Below are positions 11,430 through 21,676 of a stretch of DNA of 64,000 nucleotides, in pieces. Source of the DNA: Desarmillaria ectypa (lineage: Eukaryota > Basidiomycota > Agaricomycetes > Agaricales > Physalacriaceae); assembly GCA_030407005.1 (NCBI GenBank), contig JAUDYN010000008.1, positions 2,542,001-2,606,000 of the forward strand, in the 5' to 3' direction. Position 1 is the first letter of the stretch. Each line of letters starts with the position of its first letter. A program made the position numbers and the translations under genes. The notes under the pieces were generated by a model. The model saw nothing but the letters and a program-made list of their open reading frames with translations. It was not told the origin of the DNA and did no database searches.

Positions 11430-12008
11430 CGAACAGCACCCGCATCGGGTGTCCTATCCATTCGACAGCTCTGACGCTACTTCCTCCGACATCATGCTCA
11501 TGTCCTCCGACAAATCTACTTCTGTCACGTAGCCATCCTCTCCTTGTCCTATCTCTTTCCTCCTCCACTAAAGAAAAATTTCACTATACCCTCATGGTAC
11601 GATGGCAGGACCCCCGTCCTATTCACGAGCGAAGACAGCACTGAAATCTTTGAGAAAATCCTTCAGTTCAGGTCGACTCTAAGCTCGAGAGCTTGTCCCC
11701 GTGTTATCTGATAGTCACTGCTATGGTCAACAAGTTCTCCCATGCGCAATGTCGCTCGAGGCGAATTGCTCAAGTATGCGAAATCTGAGCCCCTTCTCGT
11801 CTTCATTATTTCGTATGCCATGCAGTGGAATGAAGAAGCTGCTGCATCCTTGCTCAACCAACCCTTGTTGACTCTCGACGATAAGGATATCCTCAAGCTC
11901 GATATTCTCCGGTCACTTCACATCCTTTACAGTTTGTTCAAAATGTGCCTCGCTCACTTTGACGCTGTGTGTGTCAAGCCGTGTATAGGCGCGATGATGA
12001 CTCTATAA
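11430..12008 (+). pseudogene. BTB/POZ-domain gene, frameshifted remnant
   Basis: Pieces of a fungal BTB protein can be read in order but in different frames. Near 11440-11515 a YPFDSSDA..DIMLMSSDK stretch matches the usual start of this family (PF..pdADiiLrSsD). Near 11585-11660 there is a fr-shifted DGRTPVLFTSEDSTEIFEKI segment. From about 11725 the frame runs through LLKYAKSEPLLVFIISYAMQ, the family's (Y/L)A.SEPLRVFAIA segment. It then reads LLTLDDKDILKLDILRSL. A TAG (after SVT, near 11527), a TAA and at least two frame changes separate the pieces, and no intron set repairs them. BTB proteins usually serve as cullin-3 adaptors or form dimers; this copy should not make a complete one. Confidence 0.6.
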
Positions 12009-12940
12009 TCGGTGTGCCTATGAAGAGGTGGTTCGTGAAGTACCGTACGTCAGTTCCGGGAAACGTTAAACCATGAGCATGATATGAATCTGGGGGTTTT
12101 GCTCTTGTCACTTCAGTGCTCACTGACTGCATTTTAGGAATCAGTTTCGAAGAGTAGATTATTTTAACATTTTCCACCAGATTGATACCTTTGTCAATAT
12201 GATTCAATATAACCGTGTTTCCTCGATCTTGAGATCAATCTAATTCCTATGACAGGCCAGAACGAAGTTGGTTTGCTGTTTTATTGGTCGTCGTGGCTCC
12301 TGAACAGAAACGTAACAAGCCCATAGTACAGAGAGCAATATCTACGAAGTGCACTGAAACTATTTGAGTAATACTAGGAAGATAAATAACTACTACCCAC
12401 CCCATATTGCTCTGCCACTTCAGGAAACCCCGAACGAGTTGAGATTCATTGGACCATAGTTACGCATCGCGTCGCAAAGACTCGTGAATTAAAGACTCAT
12501 GGAATAGAATATTGAAAAGTCACTAGAAAAGGCTTCGTCAAATAGGCAACAACATTGGGAAGCGAAAACATCTTAAACAAAGGTCCTTTTGCTGAAGTTT
12601 GAACAGACAAAGATGGCGCCAAGTACTTGAAAGCACAAGTATGATCTCCTAATCCTACATTCGCGCAATTCAACAAGCCATTCAGATTTCGCGCACTTGG
12701 ACTTCGTGGTTGCGCGACTCGTATGTCTGGTATGCGTAGGGTAAACTGCCTAACAAAATTTGATATAAAAATTATCCGTCTGCGATGCTCGGACGTAAAG
12801 GATTATAACACCGAGTAAGTACGTGAATAGCGACGATGTGGGGAACAGAGGGTGTGCATAGACTCCGTTATATAATACAGAAAGGCCGTGATGAACCTTA
12901 GGAGCTACATTGATATCGTATCGGTGGTTCTACTCGGCGT
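12009..12940. other. intergenic, no recognised gene
   Basis: AT-rich sequence with many stops on both strands; a 77-codon minus frame (11974-12207) has no recognisable features. The 3' end of the small minus-strand gene ending at 12941 probably extends into this stretch. Confidence 0.5.
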
Positions 12941-13203
12941 TTAGCAACAGCACGGTATAGGAATGATGTAACACATTCCACCGCCCTAATCACAAGAAAT
13001 ATAGCATTGTTAGTCCAATATCTTCCAACAAAAACGATTCTGCTCACCGGGCATGGAATACATCCACCTCTGAGCCTCATTGGCTCCTGCTCTTTCTTTT
13101 TCTCCACGACCATCCCTTTGACTGGAGCAGGCTGATCCGATACGACAGCATCCTTAGATGATGCATGAGTATGGGCACGTGGAGGGTATGTTATTGGCGA
13201 CAT
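12941..13203 (-). CDS. 66-aa conserved small protein with MRLRGGCIPCP motif and Cys/Pro-rich tail
   Basis: Two exons. Exon 1 (13203-13048, 52 codons) ends in EPMRLRGGCIPCP at a GTGAGC donor. A 62-nt intron with a TTAG acceptor follows. Exon 2 (12985-12941) adds GGGMCYIIPIPCCC and stop. Both sides are in phase 0, and the join recreates the motif pair (M)RLRGGCIPCP..IIPIPCC that I recall from many short agaricomycete proteins. Reading through the intron gives a longer frame of 101 codons without that tail, so the spliced form is preferred. The first 40 residues are polar with a run of Lys/Glu. The Cys-rich end suggests metal binding or lipid-anchored membrane contact, but no function is known to me. 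A TATA box lies about 50 bp upstream. Confidence 0.72.
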
Positions 13204-13250
13204 GATGATGATGCGATAGAACTGAGTTCGAGAGGACGTTGAAGCACGGA

Positions 13251-13256
13251 TTTATA
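13251..13256 (-). promoter_or_regulatory. TATA box of the small Cys/Pro-tailed protein gene
   Basis: TATAAA on the minus strand, 48-53 bp before the ATG at 13203. The position and exact consensus support transcription of the 66-aa gene. Confidence 0.65.
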
Positions 13257-13657
13257 TGTGGATGGGGACGATGACATCATCAAGACCAAATTAGCAATGA
13301 CCGCCACAGCCTCCGTCTTTTGCGCAGTACCGCTTTATTTCCTCATTCTGAACAGCTCTTCTGTTAAGGTCTAGACTTCACTGCGTCATCTGCAATAACT
13401 CGACGACTCCAGAAGGTACTGACCTTCTCGCTGTGTACCATAAGCGAAGGAAAGCGCAGTAGTAAGTATTAGGTCGTCTCGATATACGAGCGACCTGCCG
13501 CACGAACGGCATTAACTTGAACACTACCGCAATTCTCTTGAAATTTAGAACTGCTTGCCGATCAACAATGGCAATATTTCTACTACGGTTATATATGAGA
13601 GCACAATATCGAAAATCGAGAGAAAAATAAACTAGTCTCAAGAATTCATCGAAACGA

Positions 13658-14540
13658 TTATATACACCGCCACCCCCCCCCGGCCACTACCCTGGTGACC
13701 AGAAGAACCAGGATTCTGGCAGTATTAACTTGATATGTCGCCCTTGCTGATTGTAATCACGCAAACATGGATACGGCGGGAGTGTCTTTGTCGTAGCAAA
13801 AACTATGGAACAGCACGGTGGGGGAGCCTGGAGTTAATACCAGTTAGCACTGCTGCTACGCCTGAACACTGTCATACGCTTACCACAGGTACCCCCATTA
13901 CACTAAACCCAAGGACCGTGAGCACGAGGACATAGGCCTCTTGGATGAGAATAAGAGGTGCCAGGACGAGAATGAGAGGGATCAGGACGATCCAAGGTCC
14001 GATGAAAATGACAACTGAGATGAAGAGCGCGAGGCGCGGGTTCGCTTGGACTAAAGTCACGAAGTCAGGTAAAAATGCTTTAACTTTAAATGCTGTACGA
14101 GCTGATTGCGCCCAGAGGGTAGAGCACTGTAGAGAAACCAACCGTTAAGTAGGACGGAAGCAAAGCATCTGGGTCAGGCATACCTTGGTTAATGAGAAAA
14201 TCTTTGGGAGATGCCATGTATCAGCACAGAGAATATGGTGACGAAGCAAATGACTCACTAACGCTGGTCAAACCTCTCGAGAACCATTGGAAGGCTTTTT
14301 CAACAGCGCCCTACGTATGAAAGCGGAAGAAAACTGGTCAGCGCCTGGCGTACCTTGAGCATAGTCTTTGAAGAAAATAACAAAGAAGCCGTCTGGACGA
14401 GTTTTACTAGAACGGAAAGACCAGTGGGAAAGAAACTTATTCATGACGCTCATAGCTATTTCGATCCATTTCGAGATTTTTTTCCAGGTCTTTGTGGAGT
14501 CAAAATCTTGTTGGGAGGCCGTGCCCACGACGAGATACAT
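13658..14540 (-). pseudogene. broken paralogue of the adjacent small membrane protein gene
   Basis: This aligns exon by exon with the intact gene at 14928-15632. Matching pieces are MYLVVGTASQQDFDSTKTWK, then DGFFVIFFKDYAQ, then QANPRLALFISVVIFIGPWI (membrane segment), then GSPTVLFHSFCYDKDTPAVS. Damage is clear: the last exon has an in-frame TGA where the intact copy has a Cys codon (FA*LQS against FACLQS). The exon before it is one base short at its GTAAGC donor relative to the paralogue. A run of nine C (13673-13681; G on the coding strand) shifts the frame near the end. The run may be a sequencing slip, but the nonsense codon is not in a run. The two copies are tandem, same strand, 390 bp apart. 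Confidence 0.68.
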
Positions 14541-14927
14541 CGTGTACGCGGGGAAAAGGCGCAAGGTCGTCGCTTGGGCTAACTCTCAGAAAAGAGACGT
14601 GTCACCTGATGGCTTGGACAATTCTAGCATAATAGCATAACCGTGGGATGCTCAGCAGCTTACGGGAGGTGAAATCCCGCTTGTTCCGATACCAAATTCT
14701 CTGGGTTGTTATCCAGCATTTGGTTGTCGCTTGAGCATTTCTTGCTTTTCTGGCACCGACAGCTTCGTTCAGCGATCAAAGTTTAGGAAACTATGAATAC
14801 ACGGGGGAGGCTATAAAAGAACACATAGGGAAGAGGCGAGCACGTGGGGAGCTAGAGGGAAACGAGTGTGCATCGACCCCGAGAAACATATGCAATGCGA
14901 CGGCCAAGACCGAAAAGAGAACGGGTA

Positions 14928-15632
14928 TCAAATCATTGACAGAATCATATACACCGCCACCAGCCCAGCTAGCACCCTGATGAACACAAGCACCACGTTG
15001 CTAACAGTGAATCCATTATACGACGCGCCGGTTGACTGTAAACAAGCAAAAACCGAGGCGGCAGGGGTGTGTCCGCCGTAGCAGAAGCTTTGGTACAACG
15101 CAGCAGGTGAGCCTGAGGGATCCTGGTCAAGGCCAATGACGGCATGGGTATATTCAGCGCGTGCTTACCACCCACGATTCCCGATACGCCAAATCCAATG
15201 ATGGTAAGCACGATGAAAAATGCGCCTTGGATGATGAACAGAGGAATCAGGAGGATCCAGGGGCCAAAGAATATGATGATTGAGATGATAAGCGTCAGGC
15301 GCGGGTTCGCTTGGACTAACGAAAGAGATTAGAAGACCGATCCCGAGTAGGTTGGTTGAGGGCTGGACGAACGAATTGCATCGAGGGGGTAGAACACTAT
15401 AAAGTGGTTAGTTAGGACGCCGAGGTTCAGGATTGATACTTACCTTGATCTCTAAAGAAACTAACAAGAAAATCCTCTGACGGGACCGATTATTAGGAGT
15501 ATTATTAGGATGATAAGAAGGAGGAGTCTTACTACTTGCGCCCAGAGCTGTTTGGATCCATCGCAAGACTTTTTCCAGGGTTCTATTGAAGTCGAATTCA
15601 CTGGGAGAGACCGGGCGGGTAAGAATATACAT
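14928..15632 (-). CDS. small integral membrane protein, five exons (possibly IFI6/IFI27-like)
   Basis: Exons at 15632-15536, 15476-15444, 15396-15373, 15315-15169 and 15112-14928, joined by introns of 59, 47, 57 and 56 nt, all in phase; 161 residues. The third donor (GTTCGT) is weak. The N-terminus is a soluble helix (FDFNRTLEKVLRWIQTAL). The middle is one or two membrane helices (TLIISIIIFFGPWILLIPLF, then GAFFIVLTIIGFGVSGIVG). The C-terminal exon carries GSPAALYQSFCYGGHTPAAS and FACLQSTGASYNGF, followed by a last hydrophobic helix. The pattern GS.AA..QS....P..S.F..LQS.GA is reminiscent of the IFI6/IFI27 (ISG12) family, which also occurs in basidiomycetes; this is an inference. A decayed tandem copy follows downstream. 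Confidence 0.7.
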
Positions 15633-16932
15633 GCTTTACGTGTGTGAGAGAGACGAGCCAGAGCGTGTCAGCCTGGAGCTAGAAGGAACCACCATGTGAT
15701 CTAGTAGCGGCAGTTGCCGGTCCCCGATTCTTTCCTTTTGTAAGAGAAAACAGTGGGCTGTATCTGAACTGTATCTGTTTTGTTGACTCGGTGGTTTGGG
15801 TAACTACTCATTCAAGAAGAATTAAATAAGATACACTTTGATCAGATGTGGAAAAGTACTTAGTGGTGCAAAAATCTCGCATTTTGTCAGAGTGGTATGT
15901 GCTCTTCATTTGAACCCGCTATCTTGTCCCCATTCTTCGGAAAGAATCGGGAATCAACGGGTATTAGAACCGTATATGAAAATACCGGTCCGAGTCAAAC
16001 ACTGGTTTGTGTCTGGGCTTGTGACATCAATGCTTCGAATTCTTCCCAAGGTTGAAATCCTTCAACACTACGCCTGAAAAAAAAAACTGTCTTCCTTAGT
16101 TACTTGGGTCATTGGAACGTTGTTTCTAGAACCTTCGTGAAGCAGCTGGAGCAGCACCTGCTCATGTCTTGCATAGCCACTCTGCTAAACGCGTAATGTT
16201 TCAGCGATCGGCGAGACTAGGGGCTTTCTGAATTTGAGAAATAAATTTCAAGAGGCTGATCGTCGTGTAATCAACCGAGCAGCTCGCCAATGGAAAGAAA
16301 TTCGTGACCGCCATCCGTCACACATCGCCACCTGGGACCTTGGTAATACAGCGCTCGGTACGCAAACTGTTGTCGAAGAGACCTTGGCTAGTCTAGAGTT
16401 TAGGCGGCTACATGGCCCATGGATGACTAGGTTCCGCTGAATTGAACTACTGATTGCTATCCTAGGATCCGGAGGTCAAATGGTGGTTCCAGAGTTTTCT
16501 GCTAGGTTCTAGAAGAAACTTGATTTTCTGCGATGAAGGAGTTGAGGCGGAGGGGAATACGATGATGAGGGGGATATATTGATGGGCAGTGAAGACATTT
16601 GTGTGGGTGTTGATATAAGGGGCTAGATTGAAGGGGGGATGGTACAATCAGGCAAGCTACGTCGGACTTGAAATTGTTCAATGAGTGACATCATAGTTCC
16701 CACAGTGGACTATATACTTATATTCTCCACCTTATGTCGTCTTCCTCCCCCAAGAATCACTATACCAGTATACTGCAACAAAATCCAACTTTCAGACTAC
16801 ATCCCTACAATCCATCATTAATTGATGCGTTTATAGTAGAGGTAGGCACGTCCTCGTTTCATGAAAGGTTTGCAGTGAACTCTTCTACACGAATTTTTGA
16901 CAGTCTTGTTTCTTTAGATTTCAAAGAACACA
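15633..16932. other. intergenic between divergent genes, no recognised gene
   Basis: Holds the promoters of the minus-strand membrane protein gene and the plus-strand YTH gene. A frame at about 16240-16440 (+) reads FQEADRRVINRAARQWKEIR in its start and might be the end of a lost gene, but nothing upstream joins to it. TATATACTTATAT at about 16710 lies too far (about 220 bp) from the YTH start to be its obvious TATA box. Confidence 0.45.
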
Positions 16933-19900
16933 ATGGTTGAACCTGTTTCAGAAGGCTTCATGACGGGCATCACACCTAAACCCATCGATAACTCGAGTAT
17001 TGCCGAAGGCGCGTCTTCAAGTAAGTAATATCACGTGTAGCCGCAGACAGCGATGGCAAACAAGGACAGACTACCGTTTCGAAAAAATTCCATCGCGTAG
17101 TGGGCTCTGGCGAGTGCACCGTGCGGTTGGGACCGTTAATTCTCTATTTTACTTTATTTTTGTTCGATTATGCGAATCTCACTCTCTTACGCCTAGATCA
17201 GCCATTGGATTCAACTCGTGTCGCCAGAAGGACCTTTGGTATGGTTTCTCATTTCAAGCTATTTTTTTTGGAATGTGTCATATATTTGCAGGTTTTTATG
17301 CCACTCGACTCAGAAATCACTCACGTCGTCAAGACTCGCCTCCCGATTTGCGGAGCATAGGCGGTTGGCCGGATTATATGTATGGTGGTGACAGTCGTGG
17401 GGGGAGTGTTGAGGGTGGATCCATGTCGGAACAAGCACGACACGGAAATCCACGGAGGTCATCCGTTACTCAGCCTGGGTCGTCGCGTCGGCAACAGGCT
17501 GTTCAGCCGACACCCTACGGGGTGCTCTCGGAGGGCACCCACGGCGTCAATACCGCCTCTACTAGCTATCAAGGTTCTCCTCATTATCCCTCTCCGACAG
17601 GACCCTTCGCTCAGCAATCAGGGTATGTCGGTCAGTACGCGATGTCGCCGTCTGGCGCGATGGCGATAGCACACACGCCGCCATTCTATCAACACGGATA
17701 CCAGCATCCCGGAGTGGACAGCAGCATGTTGCACCACCCTGGCTTTCAGTCTATGATCCCGCACCAGACCCAACTTTATCTCTATCCTTCGCCCGATGCT
17801 GCCTCGACGTCGTACCCGACACCCCCCATTTTTCCACCGTCAAGGGTACTGCATCGCCTCCCCCTTCTCAACCTTCAAGCGGTCAGCCAGCTCACTCGTC
17901 TACTTACTCCGGAACAGGTCCTTTTCGTTCGCTACGATACTCCCCGATGTCTACGCCGCAATATTCGTACCCACCACCCCAGTCGTTCCCGACCTCTCCA
18001 ATGTATACTTCCCAGTATCCCCCCGGCGCCTATCCTCAGCCATTTTCATCCCCTACGACAGATTCAGATAGTCAGGGAACATGGTGGTACCTGCCCCACG
18101 TCCCAGCGCGGCCGTACGAGAGTTCACCAGCACCCTATCATGGTCACTATTCTATGAATTATGCTTCCCCCCAACCGCATGATTCTGAACCTTACGGCCA
18201 GTCCTCAGGCGCTTCTCCATCGACTCAATATCCCATATCGCCTGTAGTGACCGGCGGGTTTCCCACAGACTCGGACTTGCCGAAGCCACCTGGCACTCCT
18301 CTGTCCCCAAAACAGGAAAGCGCGTCTTCCCACAGCATTCCCCCAGAGAAACCCCTTGTTCGACGATCGTACCATCCAAATCCCCCCTCACATCGCTCGG
18401 AATGGGTCATGTGGGTGGGCAATGTCCCATCCGACGCTACTCATGATGAGCTATGGCGATTCTTCAACCAACCTCTCCCTTTACAACCTCATGACGACCC
18501 AGGTCCTCCTGGTGTAATGTCTATATTTCTCATCTCGCGCTCAAGCTGTGCGTTCATCAACTTTGAGAGCGAGGCCTATCTACACAAGGCCATAACGAGG
18601 TTTGACGGACAACCCTTACGGTCTAATGACCCCAGATGTCCCAGGCTTGTTTGTAGGGTTAGACGGAAGGACGACGATCTCAAAGCCGGCGTTGGCGGAC
18701 AACGTGGGATGGGAGTGCATACAAAATGGATAAAAGAGCAGAAGGGTAAAGCGGAATCGAGCGAAGTGTCGGAGCCCTCCGATGTGGATGAGGTGCCTAC
18801 AGCATCGTCCAGCTCGTCCGATCGTTATCCATTTGTTCCTTCGGCGTCGTTCTCAAGCGACGATGATGCGAGATCGAGTTTGCCAAAAAATTCGAGTAGT
18901 TCTGGGTCTTTTGCATCGACAAGCTCTAGTATGCTCACAAGATACTTTCCAAAACGCTATTTCATTCTTAAGTCTTTGACACCGGTAAGCATTATTGTGC
19001 CCTTTTTCTGGACTGGTCTCTGATTTTTTTTTGTTTCGCTATGGAGTAGGAAGACGTCGATATTAGCGTTCAAAAGGGACTGTGGGCCACCCAAAAGCAC
19101 AATGAGGGTATCCTGGACCAGGCATTTCGGACGAGCGAAGAAGTTTACCTTATCTTTGGCGTGAACAAAAGTGGCGAGTGGTATGGATACGCCAGGTACG
19201 CGCCGTCGTTCGGTTGCTTATCTATTCTTTATCTATTCTGACCCTTTTTATTGAATAGGATGACTGGACGTGTTGGCCGTGGGGAACAAACGGTACCATG
19301 GGCCTCACGAGCGGATTCTGCCGCTTCGTCACGTTCCTCACTTTCGCCAGTGACTGGACGTGGCTCTGTTCAAGCGGAGACAATACCAGAGGAACCGTCG
19401 TCGACAGCTCCACGTTCGTCTGCGGATGAGGAAGTGATGCTCTTCTCTGCGCACCGATTAGTTGAAAATTCCCCACAGCCGGTGTCGTCATCGGAGCATG
19501 CTCGTCCGATGCTTGGCACAGAAGCTGCCGTACAGTCTGCACCTGCAGAGTTGGGCCCACAACGCCGCGCCATGACGATGCGGACGCCCATTGCGAAGCA
19601 GAGTCTTGACACTCGAGCATTCAAGCCTGAGCGACCGAGTTTATCCCAGAAACAGCCAAGCAGCTTCCATTTAGATGAAGGAGCTCCGTATAGGGCGATG
19701 AAGCGGAGAAGTGGGACTGGTATCAATGAAGCAGAGGAGCAACTCGGGCCGGTCGTAGAAGAGGAAAGGGTGCATGAGGATGAGCAAGAGGTTCCAGCGA
19801 CGCCAGAAGAGGAAACGGGCAAAGTTGAGGCAATGGTGTCACGAGAGGAAGGCTGGGGCGAACCCTTCAAGGTGGAGTGGATTCGAACCGATCGGCTACC

Positions 19901-20108
19901 ATTCTACCGCACGCGACACCTGCGTAACCCATGGAACAAGGACCGAGAAGTTAAAATCTCACGGGACGGAACGGAGCTTGAACCGTCAGTTGGACAACAG
20001 CTGATTGACGAATGGCAAAAACCGCCGGAACCTCGTCCGCCAGGCAGAAGTGTTACTGGCAGACGTGGTTCGTCCAGAGCTCCACCAGCACTAACATCAC
20101 GATCATGA
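16933..20108 (+). CDS. RRM + YTH domain RNA-binding protein (m6A reader type), frame broken once
   Basis: Six exons: 16933-17020, 17070-17096, 17197-17238, 17292-18984, 19050-19195, 19259-20108. The long N-terminal region is Pro/Ser/Tyr/Gln-rich and disordered. An RRM (about residues 420-500) starts WVMWVGNVPSDATHDELWRF and contains a SCAFINFESEAYLHKAITRF strand-helix. The YTH domain (from about residue 600) reads TRYFPKRYFILKSLT, then WATQKHNEGILDQAF with the first aromatic-cage Trp, then GEWYGYARMTGRV. After an insertion of about 200 residues it resumes as FKVEWIRTDRLPFYRTRHLR and EVKISRDGTELEPSVGQQL. YTH domains bind N6-methyladenosine in RNA; the RRM should add affinity, probably in mRNA decay or meiotic control. 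Total exon length is one base short of a multiple of three: the frame changes between about 17640 and 17870, most simply in the C6 run at 17822-17827. This is an assembly slip or a recent mutation. Confidence 0.85.
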
Positions 20109-21676
20109 TATACGACGATATCGTCATAACACGAAAAACAATACGATTACGCATAATTAAACACGCATTTGCATCGCATTAAAACCAAGCACAATCATGT
20201 ATGTCGTTCTTTTAGTTTTCTGGCTGGACGATTGATTGACGATTTTCCAGTATGTAATAATTCATCATCAAGTTTCAGACAGGACCTTGTCATTCACGAT
20301 ACAAGGTTCGTCGACACTCTTTTACCACTGCTATTCACGCTTTTCCTTGTTTTACAAACTCTTTTGGGATTCATTCGTTTTGGGTGCGATATATGTTCGT
20401 CCACCCTCCCTTTTGCTGCTGCAAAGTTCAAGCTGTCGTCGCACTGTTCATCTATAGTCTTGCATTTTGTCCCTGGCTTTGTTTTTGTGCCTCTTCCCAA
20501 TTCCGGCCCCAAGTTTTGTAGCTATAGGTAGAATTTCTCTACATCACACGCATTTCAACTGTAACACACCGTACGAATGGCATTATACACGATCGCGCCT
20601 TTTGTGCGCTGCGTTTTTCATCACGGTTGTCTGTAACAATGGCCAGTTTCAGGTTTGTGTTATCTCGCGAGTACATGAAAATTCACGTGGTGTAGCTTTT
20701 TCTCAGCGCCGCCGCGGCCCGAGGGTTGCGGTTCTGAGGGCAAGGTCGACAACAGAAGTATGTCAACGTGGCGTTCTTCCATCCACGAGACGATGTCGGA
20801 CATTCTCTATCTGAGAGACATACAGAGTTGTAAGAGTGAAGCTTGCGACGTGTCATTCTCTCTCTAACTAATATTTTTCTAGATTACCTTCAATGCATCG
20901 AGGACCCAGCATCGCTTGTAGTTCCGTGTATCGTCTTCTAGTGGTTTCCTCACTAGGCTACTGCTCGCCTCTTCCATGCCGTCCATGCAACAACCTTCTA
21001 CTAACTTCATATCAGCATTTGGACCACCGTCCAGACCGCCCTTCTCCCGTTTCATCGTTGTCAAGCACCCTGTATTAACCTTCCACCAGAAGAAAAGAAT
21101 GGCCGGGCTGCCATTCATGACGACGAAAAGCTCGAGAGGCTTCCAGTAACCCGTAATGCCAACCGCCGCGAGCAGGCACTACGAACTCGCTACGCAGGGT
21201 TGCCGAAGCGGCCCGGAAATCCACATCTCTCACGTCCCCATTTCTCAATAGCACGGGGATCAACAAAGAAATCTTCCAACGTATCCGGTTCTCTTGCGTT
21301 CCTATCTATGCCTCTCGTGGGAAGGGGTTGCACTAGTCTATATGATCGCATTGACCAGAGACCTACCCTTGGAGGTGCTGAACGTTACAGGTTCACCCAT
21401 CCTCTACTTTTTCCGGGCCAGAGATTCTGGCTTCGCCATCCATAGCCTCAGGAAGCTCTTTCTCCAAGAATTTAATTAGCGTGGATGCATTAGGCCTTCG
21501 ATGGCAGAATCGTCGCTGTCACAATCTGCGAATCCGAAAGAAGCTAACGATTCCTCAGTGACTCAGCTATACAAGGGAAAACACGTCATTTACTTGTCCT
21601 TATCCTTCAATCCGTCCCTTTGAGCAGCGTTTGAGTTCGCGTATTGGGGTTGTGCGAGGACCGTGCTCTCATAAAG
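20109..21676. other. 3' flank of the YTH gene and unassigned sequence
   Basis: The first 450 bases are T-rich with many short frames, suiting a 3' UTR. Between about 20890 and 21480 frames of 60-80 codons occur on both strands without recognisable motifs. The last 100 bases are the promoter of the MYND copy starting at 21677. Confidence 0.45.
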
